Source: Sphingomonas sp. S2-65 | GTDB taxonomy: Bacteria; Pseudomonadota; Alphaproteobacteria; Sphingomonadales; Sphingomonadaceae | Assembly (NCBI RefSeq): GCF_021513175.1 | Contig: NZ_CP090953.1 | Coordinates: forward strand, 1,359,001 to 1,423,000 | Direction: 5' to 3' | Length of the DNA: 64,000 bases | Shown here: in pieces, positions 45,925-53,439 of the stretch | How positions within the stretch are numbered: the stretch's first letter is position 1 | Layout of the letters: each line of letters begins with the position of its first letter | The notes under the pieces: generated by a model | The model's input: only the letters and a program-made list of their open reading frames with translations | Told to the model about the DNA's origin: nothing | Database searches by the model: none | Translations under genes and position numbers: made by a program

Positions 45925-46500
45925 ATGGCCCGCACGTTCGCATACTGCCGCGTCAGCACCGCTGATCAGACCACCGAGAACCAAGTGCGGGAGATTGATG
46001 CAGCGGGGTTCAAGGTCGAACCTAAGCGCGTCATCACCGAGACTGTCTCAGGTTCCGTTGCAGCGATGGAGCGCAAGGGTTTCGCTAAGCTGGTAGATCG
46101 ACTTGAGGACGGTGACGTTCTGATCGTCACTAAGCTGGATCGCCTAGGCCGCAATGCCATGGACGTTCGTGCGACTGTGGAGGCGTTGGCAGCGCAAGGT
46201 GTAAGGGTGCACTGCCTTGCCCTTGGCGGGGTAGATCTCACTAGCGCAGCTGGGAAGATGACAATGGGCGTGCTGTCGGCGGTCGCTGAGTTCGAGCGGG
46301 ACCTGCTGATCGAACGGACACAAGCTGGCCTTTCGCGTGCCAAGGCAGAGGGTAAGGCATTGGGTCGTCCTTCTGCACTCAATATGGAACAGAAGCAGCT
46401 CGTGATTGCCAGCCGCAGAGAGGGTGTATCTCTCGGAGCATTGGCGAAGCAGTTTGGCGTTAGCCGTGCGGCGATTCAGCGAATCGAGAAGCAGACTTAG
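45925..46500 (+). CDS. Serine recombinase (resolvase/invertase family), intact
   Basis: The 191-aa protein has the resolvase catalytic domain with YCRVSTADQ (nucleophile S11), [35 protein letters not shown] and [20 protein letters not shown], then a C-terminal helix-turn-helix ([20 protein letters not shown]). It should cut and rejoin DNA at the adjacent res-like repeats and repress its own gene. CAGGAG precedes the ATG. It could be a transposon relic, since no transposase is nearby. Confidence 0.9.
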   Translation: MARTFAYCRVSTADQTTENQVREIDAAGFKVEPKRVITETVSGSVAAMERKGFAKLVDRLEDGDVLIVTKLDRLGRNAMDVRATVEALAAQGVRVHCLALGGVDLTSAAGKMTMGVLSAVAEFERDLLIERTQAGLSRAKAEGKALGRPSALNMEQKQLVIASRREGVSLGALAKQFGVSRAAIQRIEKQT

Positions 46501-46706
46501 GTAGTCTAAGGATCAGGTAGGAACGGTATAGTCAATATGTCATACCTCAATCGCGACTAAAGGATGGGGCAAGCGCCCATTGATCCCAAATTAGTTGCCG
46601 CTCTCGGTTCAGGGCTGAATTTCATGCTAAATTTCGCCAGATTGCTACTTACAGTTGGTGCGGCGATCCGATAGCTTGTCACCCTGTCAACGTTGAAGGT
46701 AGCTCT
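46501..46706. other. 206-bp AT-rich gap upstream of the reverse transcriptase, possible ncRNA or promoter
   Basis: No coding frame is seen. A small hairpin ATGGG-GCAAGCG-CCCAT occurs at 46564-46580. Defence reverse transcriptases of several groups have a template or effector ncRNA immediately upstream, so this gap is a candidate place for one; the sequence alone does not show it. Confidence 0.3.
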
Positions 46707-48341
46707 ATGCCGGGGTTCGGTCTCGACAAGCCGATAGTGACTAAGATGGTCAACGACTTAGACGTTGCACACGTCCGTCAGGACCAATTTTCAGATTTTT
46801 TCATTCTGCCGCAGTTGGATGCGATTTATGCACACTGCGCAGACAAGCTGAAACAATCCGTTGCGACTAAGCTGAATGCCAGTAGTTACGGACCGAAACC
46901 ACCGATTGAGCTAGAGGTCCCGAAGTCGCTTCGTGTTTCGGCAAAAAGCGCATCGATAATTGGTCCGAACTATTTCCGACCAGGTACTGTGCTATACCCA
47001 GAAGACAGGATATTATATCATTTTATTGCGCAGGTGGCCGCGCCTGTAGTCGAAGCAGCTATGGATCGAACACGGGTTTTCAGCCACAAACCTTTGTCCA
47101 TCGCGGGAGCAGGTTTCGAGCAGGCTGCAACCCAGTGGGAGTCGCTGAAATCGAAATTCGAAAAATCTGTGAAAACGGGCAAATATACAATCGCGCTGAA
47201 GAGCGACGTTGCCCAGTACTTTACCAGCATAAATCAGCACGAATTAGTTAATCAGCTCGAACATCAAGGGCTCTCCCCTGAAATGGTCAAGTTTACCGAA
47301 AAGTTTTTGACGGGACTGACCCTTGATAGAAGCTCCAGGGGACTTCCGCAGGGGATATATGGGTCTGACCTGCTCGGAAACAGCTATCTTGCTGGTATAG
47401 ACGAGTTTATCTCAGATCAGGGCTTCGTTCACTTTCGCTATGTTGACGACATTTACATTCTATTTCAAACGGCAGAAGACTTTAAGTCTTTCTTTCCTGA
47501 GTATGTAAAACGCCTTCGGGAATATGATTTAGCGCTGAACGAAAGCAAAACGTTTGCTACTGCGCCGGCTAAGCTTCTCCGTGAAGAGACCGAGCTAGAT
47601 AAAGCTATTCAAGCAGCTAAAGAGGAGGCAGCCGAGAAGCTTACTGACTATGAAGTCACGGTAACTGAAAGCGGACCTTACGGCGACACCGTAGAAGACA
47701 TCCTCGAACTGTCACCTGATGAAGAGGAGGTGGAGCTCGAAGCAACGAAAGCGGTGTTCGAAAAGCTAGACGACTTCAGTGGGGAAGAACGACACCGGGC
47801 TGAAAGCTTTTGCCTGAGCTTCTTTCGAAGAGCTAATGACCCTATTGCCATCCCCTATGTCGCGAAGCGGTGGGCGCGTAATCCAGATCGGGCTAGAGAA
47901 TACGCGTTGTACCTCAATCGCTTTGCTCATGAAAAAAAGCACGCAAAGATCATCGATAAGATGATCTATAGCAGTGCTGAAACGATGATAGACTATCAAT
48001 GGGCTTGGGCGGCATTTGTGATGCGAAGAATGGTTAGTGTATCGTCAGAGCTACTCACTGCCACTTTTGAACTGAGTAAGGATGCTTCTAAAAACGAAGT
48101 AGTGCGGTCTCTGTTGGTTTATCCTGTTTGCGCTCATGGGTCAGCGCCGCGAAAGAAGCACGTCCGAGACCATTACAGCACGAGCCCTCTGCTAGTTCAA
48201 TTAGCCATCATCCATTGCGGCAGTCACTTCACTAGCGGTGAGCGGAGCGCGCTGATGGCCACGGCTCAAGGTCATGGAGAACTGCAAGCGATGATGTGCG
48301 ATGCATTCAAAGCTGAGCAGAAGGCTGCCGCTTCTGCCTGA
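46707..48341 (+). CDS. Reverse transcriptase of the Abi/UG (defence) type with a helical C-terminal domain
   Basis: The 544-aa protein has RT motifs LYPEDRILYHFIAQVAAP (N-terminal RT region), ALKSDVAQYFTSI (catalytic D167), RGLPQGIYGSDLLGNSYL, and FRYVDDIYILF (catalytic Y245-V-D-D248). The intron-associated maturase and retron VTG motifs are absent. From about residue 340 the protein is acidic then helix-rich (FFRRANDPIAIPYVAKRWAR, YALYLNRFAHEKKHAKII, WAWAAFVMRRM), resembling the alpha-helical repeats of abortive-infection RTs such as AbiA, AbiK and Abi-P2. It probably makes DNA in an anti-phage response. The gene is markedly AT-richer than the flanks. Exact RT group is not assigned. Confidence 0.82.
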   Translation: MPGFGLDKPIVTKMVNDLDVAHVRQDQFSDFFILPQLDAIYAHCADKLKQSVATKLNASSYGPKPPIELEVPKSLRVSAKSASIIGPNYFRPGTVLYPEDRILYHFIAQVAAPVVEAAMDRTRVFSHKPLSIAGAGFEQAATQWESLKSKFEKSVKTGKYTIALKSDVAQYFTSINQHELVNQLEHQGLSPEMVKFTEKFLTGLTLDRSSRGLPQGIYGSDLLGNSYLAGIDEFISDQGFVHFRYVDDIYILFQTAEDFKSFFPEYVKRLREYDLALNESKTFATAPAKLLREETELDKAIQAAKEEAAEKLTDYEVTVTESGPYGDTVEDILELSPDEEEVELEATKAVFEKLDDFSGEERHRAESFCLSFFRRANDPIAIPYVAKRWARNPDRAREYALYLNRFAHEKKHAKIIDKMIYSSAETMIDYQWAWAAFVMRRMVSVSSELLTATFELSKDASKNEVVRSLLVYPVCAHGSAPRKKHVRDHYSTSPLLVQLAIIHCGSHFTSGERSALMATAQGHGELQAMMCDAFKAEQKAAASA

Positions 48342-48555
48342 AGCCGTAGACTTCACGAAAGCGAGCGGAGCGCGACCGACCTCTCCCCAGGCGCTTAGAA
48401 GGACAGGCCAGAAATCATCTCATGGGCCTCTATTTTCAACCCTCTCGCCAACGGCGCTGGGAGTGTCCCTTCTACCTCACACGGTGCGAGCGCCACGCCG
48501 CAGGGCAGTTTCGTTCTACGTGACAATTGCGGCCTGACCGACACGGGGAAAGAAG

Positions 48556-49119
48556 ATGCTGAACCGAACCTCGCCTCTGCGGGTTGAAATAAACCCGTGG
48601 ACCTTAGACCACACATTGACGGAGGTGATGCAGCTCCGTGGTGCTTACGTCGCCGCAATGGGAACGGTGGAGACGATCTTAACCGAGCTGGCGATACGCG
48701 CCTCAAAGCACGAGACCTACGTCGGGCTACGCGATCGCTTTCCGTCTCGACGTACCCATCGGCTCAAGTATCTCGAAAACCTATGTGACGCATCCGGCCC
48801 GCTGACTGAGCACCGAATGCTCATACTCGGCATTATCCGGCGGTTCAGCGATGGTCTGGCTCTCCGTGACATTCTTGCCCACGGTCGAATGCAGGTGCTT
48901 ACCGGACCAGGGGACGATGCGAGTATCCAATTGGAAGATTACAGCGTGGCAGGCGAGTTCATCCAGTTCCGCCGAGACCAGTACACGCTAAAGACACTCC
49001 GTGCTCGGGTGTACAGCACTACGCGGCTGAGCCGCTGTGTCGACTCGCTATACGCGCGGTTGGGCGAACTGTTGCCGCCCGTTCACGGAGAGTACCAGGG
49101 GACCACATCCATACCCTGA
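48556..49119 (+). CDS. Hypothetical protein with a HEPN-like R-x4-H motif, likely partner of the reverse transcriptase
   Basis: The 187-aa protein is predicted mostly helical. R104-D-I-L-A-H109 (LALRDILAHGRM), in the second half of a helical bundle, matches the R-x4-6-H catalytic motif of HEPN ribonucleases, and the preceding TVETILTELAIRAS helix is in the usual place. GGGGAAAGAAG precedes the ATG. It lies 214 bp downstream of the RT on the same strand. HEPN domains serve as toxin effectors in many abortive systems, including RT-linked ones, so a toxin role is plausible; it is inferred from one motif and the context. Confidence 0.55.
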   Translation: MLNRTSPLRVEINPWTLDHTLTEVMQLRGAYVAAMGTVETILTELAIRASKHETYVGLRDRFPSRRTHRLKYLENLCDASGPLTEHRMLILGIIRRFSDGLALRDILAHGRMQVLTGPGDDASIQLEDYSVAGEFIQFRRDQYTLKTLRARVYSTTRLSRCVDSLYARLGELLPPVHGEYQGTTSIP

Positions 49120-49161
49120 TGAAGGGCACAGCCCGACTGTCAATTTATCTGTCAACAATCC

Positions 49162-49205
49162 AGCCCATGCGAATAGCTAAGGCTATGTTTTTGCTGGGCT
49201 TTCTC
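49162..49205 (+). terminator. Possible terminator after the HEPN-like gene
   Basis: An outer stem AGCCCA/TGGGCT and inner stem ATAGC/GCTAT form an imperfect hairpin followed by TTTCTC, 42 bp after the stop of the HEPN-like gene. The bulge makes this a moderate candidate. Confidence 0.4.
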
Positions 49206-49209
49206 ATGT

Positions 49210-49232
49210 TGGTCGGGGAGGCAGGATTCGAA
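49210..49232 (-). other. tRNA-Pro-like 3' fragment inside the island
   Basis: On the minus strand this reads TTCGAAT-CCTGC-CTCCCCG-A-CCA: T-loop, T-stem 3' strand, acceptor strand, discriminator and CCA. Beyond the T-loop the sequence no longer pairs, so only the T-loop-to-CCA part is present. That is exactly the segment kept as the attachment repeat of this island in tRNA-Gln, so it looks like an attachment relic of a related element that used a tRNA-Pro-like gene. Confidence 0.6.
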
Positions 49233-49245
49233 AGAGCAGTAGGGG

Positions 49246-50928
49246 TCAAGCTGCGGGATGTGGGACGTCGATACGGGGATATTCAATCAATGCGATAATC
49301 TCGGCGCGTCTTACCATTGCGATGCCGTCGGGATTGTAGACCTTGTAGGTGAAGCCGCGTTCGTGGCCAAATATCTGTGCCCAATCGTTTTCCGGTACTC
49401 CGGCACGCTCCATAATTCGGGTAACATTCTTGCGAAACGAGTGGAACGTCTTCGTATCGTCGTCGAACCCTTTCATCATCTTGAACCGGGAAAACTCTCG
49501 GCTTGCGTCGGCGCCCGGCTTCTTGCCAGGGCCTTCAGGGTTGAAAGTGGGCCACAGCCGGTCACCCTGAGCGCCACGATCTCGCGATAACAACCAGCGC
49601 AGTTCGGAGTGCACCGGGATCTTGCGGTTACCGGCCGGTGTCTTCGAGTCTTCGACTTGGAAGTAGTGGACAACCTGCCCACCTTCGTTGCTCTCGCGGA
49701 CCTGGCCCCAGGTCAACGAAGCAGCTTCGTCCATTCGCATGCCGGTGAACATGCCCACCAAGATGACCTCCAGAAGGTCTTGGCGTTTGGGACGTGGATC
49801 AAGCAGGCGTCGAAGTTCGTCATCCTCCCAAGCCACGTATGGCTTCACGTTAACGCCTGCGCGGAGCTTCTTGTGGAAGCCTTCGAAGGGATTTTCACCC
49901 TCGCAGTGCCCGCGCTTCTTGGACCAGAGCCAGAGCTCTTGAAGCACTTGGAGGTGGCGGTTCATGGTACCATCCGAGAGACCTCTGTCGCGGTTACCGT
50001 AGCGCTCGATCAACTTTGACCACGGCAGTTTCCGACCATCTGGCGACCGAGCCCAGTTCGGATCGAGCAATCGCACTGTGTCAAAGAAGGTGGCGGCGTC
50101 CTCGTGACGAACCAGTCGAATGGACTGGTCGTCGAAGAAGCCGCTGAACAGCCCAAAAGTGGCGCGCTTCTGCTGCTCGGTATTCGTGACCTTCCCACTG
50201 CTGCGGCCCGCCAGCCATTGCTTCATGAACTGGTCGACGAGCTCCGAGAAGGGCACGTCTCTGCGGCGGGCCGTGGGCACTCCATTGGCGAGAGCATGTC
50301 GAACGACTTCGGTGGTGGGCCGAGGATCAATCTCGCCTTCGTCGGCCCGGATACTGACGTCTCTTGCATCAAGCACAGCCGTGGCTGCATCGCGGGCGAG
50401 TTGACGGAACCAAAACGCGCTCCGATCGACCTCTTGGCCTCGGTTCGACAGCATGCGCTCGATTGGACCTTCAAACCGGTCGAGCTGACCGGCACGCACC
50501 TCCCGGTTCATTTCACGAAGTTCGGTCCGGCGTTTTGCGAGGCTTTCAAAGTGAGCGGCGCGATCCGCCTTAAAGGCTGCATTATCGCGTACCTCAAGCT
50601 CGCGTGAGACCTGTTCGTAGACTGCGCGGATGATTGCCTGCTTCAAATGTTCTGAAGGCTCGCTGGCAATCGACGAGCTAGTAGAGATCTCCAGAGGATG
50701 CACCGCTTCCCCTCGCCGCAGAGATGCCCATTGCTCTTCAAGTGAGTCGAGGAGCGCGATCGCCTTGGTGGTGGCAGCGCGATCATCAGTTGTCCCAAGC
50801 GACTTAGTGACAACGTCGCGCCCGAACGCCGCTTGAACATCGCTAGGTACATGCTTCCGAAACTGCCACATCGCAGAGTTCGGTCGCTTGAACATATAGC
50901 TTGTGAGTACGGTTGCTGTAGCAGTCAT
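49246..50928 (-). CDS. Tyrosine recombinase (island integrase)
   Basis: The roughly 560-aa protein has an N-terminal SAM-like DNA-binding region and the tyrosine recombinase catalytic domain: R398 in MFTGMRMDEAASLTW, H496-S-F-R499 in FHSFRKNVTRIM, a second His in FGHERG and the nucleophilic Tyr in YKVYNPDG. It should integrate and excise the island at tRNA-Gln. The ATG at 50928 (or GTG at 50949) has no Shine-Dalgarno sequence and sits among TGTAGCA repeats, so integrase binding could repress its own gene. It ends 14 bp from the tRNA-Pro-like fragment. Confidence 0.93.
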   Translation of the reverse strand: MTATATVLTSYMFKRPNSAMWQFRKHVPSDVQAAFGRDVVTKSLGTTDDRAATTKAIALLDSLEEQWASLRRGEAVHPLEISTSSSIASEPSEHLKQAIIRAVYEQVSRELEVRDNAAFKADRAAHFESLAKRRTELREMNREVRAGQLDRFEGPIERMLSNRGQEVDRSAFWFRQLARDAATAVLDARDVSIRADEGEIDPRPTTEVVRHALANGVPTARRRDVPFSELVDQFMKQWLAGRSSGKVTNTEQQKRATFGLFSGFFDDQSIRLVRHEDAATFFDTVRLLDPNWARSPDGRKLPWSKLIERYGNRDRGLSDGTMNRHLQVLQELWLWSKKRGHCEGENPFEGFHKKLRAGVNVKPYVAWEDDELRRLLDPRPKRQDLLEVILVGMFTGMRMDEAASLTWGQVRESNEGGQVVHYFQVEDSKTPAGNRKIPVHSELRWLLSRDRGAQGDRLWPTFNPEGPGKKPGADASREFSRFKMMKGFDDDTKTFHSFRKNVTRIMERAGVPENDWAQIFGHERGFTYKVYNPDGIAMVRRAEIIALIEYPRIDVPHPAA

Positions 50929-50948
50929 AGCAGCAGTCGATTGTAGCA
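50917..50948. repeat. Two TGTAGCA repeats near attR, overlapping the integrase start
   Basis: TGTAGCA occurs at 50917-50923 and 50942-50948, 58-90 bp inside the right repeat, matching the three copies near attL. Confidence 0.5.
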
Positions 50949-51005
50949 CCGATATTCGACTGTCAACCAGCGTAAGGCTCCCCAGAAGAACAGCGTTATA
51001 GCAGC

Positions 51006-51028
51006 TTCGAATCCTGCCGCCCCAGCCA
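51006..51028 (+). repeat. attR: second copy of the 23-bp tRNA-Gln 3' repeat
   Basis: Identical over 23 bp to 35116-35138 and in the same orientation. The bases before it (GCAGC) do not restore the tRNA T-stem, so only the left copy belongs to a functional tRNA. Confidence 0.93.
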
Positions 51029-51057
51029 ACGGGTTCTTCAAAGCGCCGACAAATGCG

Positions 51058-51888
51058 TCAGCGGCGTGCGGCGTCCGCCATTTCCGCGTTGCGGCGCGCG
51101 GCCGCTGCCAGCGTGTCGCGCAGCAGCCGCTTCAACGAATCTTCGTGATCCAGCACCTTCAGCCCCTCGCGGGTGGAGCCGCCCGGACTGGCGACGCGGT
51201 CGGCGAGTATCGCGGGAGAGTCATCGGCCTGGGCGGCGAGCAGCCCTGCCCCCTCTACCGTCGCCAGCGCGAGCCGCTGCGACTGATCTGCGGGTAAGCC
51301 GAGCGCGGCACCGGCGGCGGCAAGCGCGTCTATGAAACGGTACACGAAACCCGGGCCGCTTCCGGCGAGCGCGGTGACCGCGTCGAACAGCGCCTCATCG
51401 TTGATCCATTCGGCGAGGCCAAGCGGCGCCATCAGCGCGTCAATCGCCTGCGTGCGGGCGCCGTGCAGCGCGACGACTCCCTTTCCGAGCGCAACAGGCA
51501 GGTTGGGCATGGCGCGGATGATCGGGTAGCCGGGAAACTGGCTTTGGAGTGTCGCGGTGTCGACGCCGGCCAGAATGGAGATGAGGGGAGGCAAATCGCC
51601 CATTTCGCTGCCACCTCGCTCCTGCCGTAGCGACAGGGAGGTGGGTAGCTGGGGGATCGCGTCCAGCTGCTGCGGTTTGACCCCCAGCAGGAGGAAGGCA
51701 GGTGGCGCCGCATCGCTTGGAAAGGCCCTGCCCTGCCGCACGCCGGCGGGTAGATCGCGATCCTGGCGGTTGACTACGAAGACGGCCTCAGCGGCCAACG
51801 TGCCGGTTTCGAGCCAGCGGCGAAGCATCGCCCCGGCCATGTTGCCGCACCCGACCAGCCACATGCCAGCCGGCATGTCGCCACTCAT
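51058..51888 (-). CDS. proC: Pyrroline-5-carboxylate reductase
   Basis: The 276-aa enzyme has the NAD(P)-binding start MWLVGCGNMAGAMLRRWL, FLLLGVKPQQLD, IIRAMPNLPVALGKGVVAL and the C-terminal signature ALAGSGPGFVYRFIDALAAAG ... DRVASPGGSTREGLKVL. It reduces pyrroline-5-carboxylate to proline, the last step of proline synthesis. The ATG at 51888 overlaps the end of the YbjN-domain gene by four bases, so the two are coupled. Confidence 0.93.
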   Translation of the reverse strand: MSGDMPAGMWLVGCGNMAGAMLRRWLETGTLAAEAVFVVNRQDRDLPAGVRQGRAFPSDAAPPAFLLLGVKPQQLDAIPQLPTSLSLRQERGGSEMGDLPPLISILAGVDTATLQSQFPGYPIIRAMPNLPVALGKGVVALHGARTQAIDALMAPLGLAEWINDEALFDAVTALAGSGPGFVYRFIDALAAAGAALGLPADQSQRLALATVEGAGLLAAQADDSPAILADRVASPGGSTREGLKVLDHEDSLKRLLRDTLAAAARRNAEMADAARR

Positions 51889-52388
51889 GCCTCGCCCTGA
51901 GTCTCGATGAGCGCGGAGGCGAGCGCCTCTGCTGGCGTCTTGCCGCCCCACAGCACGAACTGGAAGACCGGATAAAACCGCTCGCACTCGTCGATCGCGC
52001 TCTCGATCAGCAGCTCGGCCTGATCGAGAGTCAGCGAGGGTTCGCCCGACCCGTCGATCATCGCGGCATGCCGGAACAACAGGATGCCGCTGGCCGACCA
52101 CAGCTCGAAGTGGCCGATCCAGAGCTGTTCGTTGACCAGGCCGATCGCCTCATAGATCGCTGCGCGCCGCTCGTCCGCAACGCGCACATCCGGGAAGGCG
52201 AGGAACTGGAGCACGCCGTCGTCTTCGCGCCAGATCGCGCGAAGCTCGTACTCGGTCCAGCTACCCTTGACCTTGGCGACAATCTCTTCGTCCTCGCGCT
52301 GGTGCGTCCAGCCATGCGCGGCGAAGTAATTCTCCAGCATGTCGATCGGCGCCGCATCGTCGCGGTCGAACTCCGCCTCATCCAGCAT
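51885..52388 (-). CDS. YbjN-domain protein
   Basis: The 167-aa protein (ATG at 52388 with GGAGGACCTG upstream) matches the YbjN family, with WTEYELRAIWREDDGVLQFL, YEAIGLVNEQLWIGHFELW and GEPSLTLDQAELLIESAIDE. The fold resembles type III secretion chaperones; in enterobacteria YbjN is linked to stress and motility control, but no reaction is known. It precedes proC on the same mRNA, an arrangement common in sphingomonads. Confidence 0.85.
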   Translation of the reverse strand: MLDEAEFDRDDAAPIDMLENYFAAHGWTHQREDEEIVAKVKGSWTEYELRAIWREDDGVLQFLAFPDVRVADERRAAIYEAIGLVNEQLWIGHFELWSASGILLFRHAAMIDGSGEPSLTLDQAELLIESAIDECERFYPVFQFVLWGGKTPAEALASALIETQGEA

Positions 52389-52506
52389 CAGGTCCTCCAC
52401 GCGCCGGCATTGGCGGAACGGATTCCTGCCAATGCTGCCTCGAGGGCACAAGCCGAGGGTTCGTGCCTGAGCCGAAAAGCTGTGGACAAGGCGGCGGCGC
52501 TATCGG

Positions 52507-52788
52507 TCAAGCGTTGCCCTGCGGCGTAGTACCAACGCTGGCGGTCCCGAGCTGGGCTTCGAGCGCGGCGATGCGTGCTTTCAGAACATCGGCCTCGTCA
52601 CGCGCGGCTGCGGCCATGGCCTTCACAGCCTCGAACTCGTCGCGCGCCACGAAATCGAGGCCGCCGATCCACTCGCGCGCGCGGTCACGCGCAGCGGACT
52701 CGGTCTCGCGCGCCATCCCGGCGACGGTACCCGCCGCGCCGTTCACGAACTTCACGAAATCGTCGAACAGGCGGTTGTCGGTCTGCAT
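52507..52788 (-). CDS. ubiK: UbiK-family accessory factor for ubiquinone synthesis
   Basis: The 93-aa protein has the UbiK/YqiC layout: an N-terminal amphipathic region (NRLFDDFVKFVNGAAGTVAGMA) and a C-terminal coiled coil (RDEFEAVKAMAAAARDEADVLKARIAALEAQLG, shown here only by position 50-82). Members bind lipids and help assemble the soluble Ubi complex. The ATG at 52788 is used; a TTG two codons earlier is possible. It is upstream of the YbjN and proC genes on the same strand. Confidence 0.8.
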   Translation of the reverse strand: MQTDNRLFDDFVKFVNGAAGTVAGMARETESAARDRAREWIGGLDFVARDEFEAVKAMAAAARDEADVLKARIAALEAQLGTASVGTTPQGNA

Positions 52789-52805
52789 CTTCAAATTCCT
52801 AAAAG

Positions 52806-53363
52806 CTATCGGATCTCAATTTGGTCGGTCATGCGCGAAGGTACAAGAGTTTGCGCATCCGGATTGAGCACATGGATCTGGAAGAGCAGCGCGAACGCGA
52901 AGCAGATCCAGGCGAGATAGGGCAGCAGCAGCAGCCCGGCTGTGCGGCGCACCTGCCAGAACAGCGCGATGGTGATGGCGACCAAGACGATCAGCGCGCC
53001 GATGATCACCAGCGCCGGGACGACGAGGTGCATGCCGAAGAACACCGGGGTCCAGGCGAGATTGAGCATCAACTGGATCCCGAAGACGATCAACGCCGGG
53101 ACGCGCTTGCGTGAGCCGCGGGCGTTGATGACGATGGCGAGCGCCAATCCCATCAGGATGTAGAGGATGCTCCACGCGACCGGGAAGGCCCAGCCCGGCG
53201 GCATGATCGCGGGCTTGTCGAGCGCCATGAACCAGGCGTTCTCGTCGCCGCTTGGCGCCGCGCGGCCCGAGGCAAAGCCCAGTAGCAGGATCAGCGGGAC
53301 GGTGACGATGGCCCAGCGAAAATAAGCGAGACGCAACTGACCCTTGGACGCGAGTTCACGCAA
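52806..53363 (-). CDS. tspO: TspO/MBR-family membrane protein
   Basis: The 185-aa protein has five membrane helices and the TspO pattern: WFMALDKPAIMPPGWAFP, VAWSILYILMGLALAIV, QLMLNLAWTPVFFGMH and LPYLAWICFAFAL. TspO proteins bind porphyrins and act in tetrapyrrole and stress signalling. A TTG at 53363 is chosen because GGGGAGA lies 7 nt upstream; the frame remains open to another TTG at 53426 with no ribosome binding site. An additional N-terminal basic stretch precedes the first helix. Confidence 0.88.
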   Translation of the reverse strand: MRELASKGQLRLAYFRWAIVTVPLILLLGFASGRAAPSGDENAWFMALDKPAIMPPGWAFPVAWSILYILMGLALAIVINARGSRKRVPALIVFGIQLMLNLAWTPVFFGMHLVVPALVIIGALIVLVAITIALFWQVRRTAGLLLLPYLAWICFAFALLFQIHVLNPDAQTLVPSRMTDQIEIR

Positions 53364-53439
53364 AACCGTATCTCCCCTTTTTCCAGGCGCACCCTTGCGG
53401 AAGACGGTTAGTATAGAGTTTCGCAATCGTGAAAAGATT

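Larger units (their letters stand above)
35116..51028. mobile_element. Integrative genomic island in tRNA-Gln carrying defence genes
   Basis: The element spans about 15.9 kb between 23-bp direct repeats, with a tyrosine integrase adjacent to the right repeat and pointing into the island. It carries a type I restriction-modification system, a toxin-antitoxin pair, a reverse transcriptase and HEPN-like pair, two serine resolvases and several hypothetical genes. Interior stretches are more AT-rich than the flanks. There is no conjugation or phage-structural gene, so it is a non-self-mobile integrative island. Two extra tRNA 3' fragments inside suggest successive insertions. Confidence 0.9.

Noticed and set aside
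46707..48341. Retron or group II intron interpretation of the reverse transcriptase
   Set aside because: The protein is longer than retron RTs, lacks a maturase or endonuclease domain and the retron VTG motif, and no intron RNA structure is evident around it.
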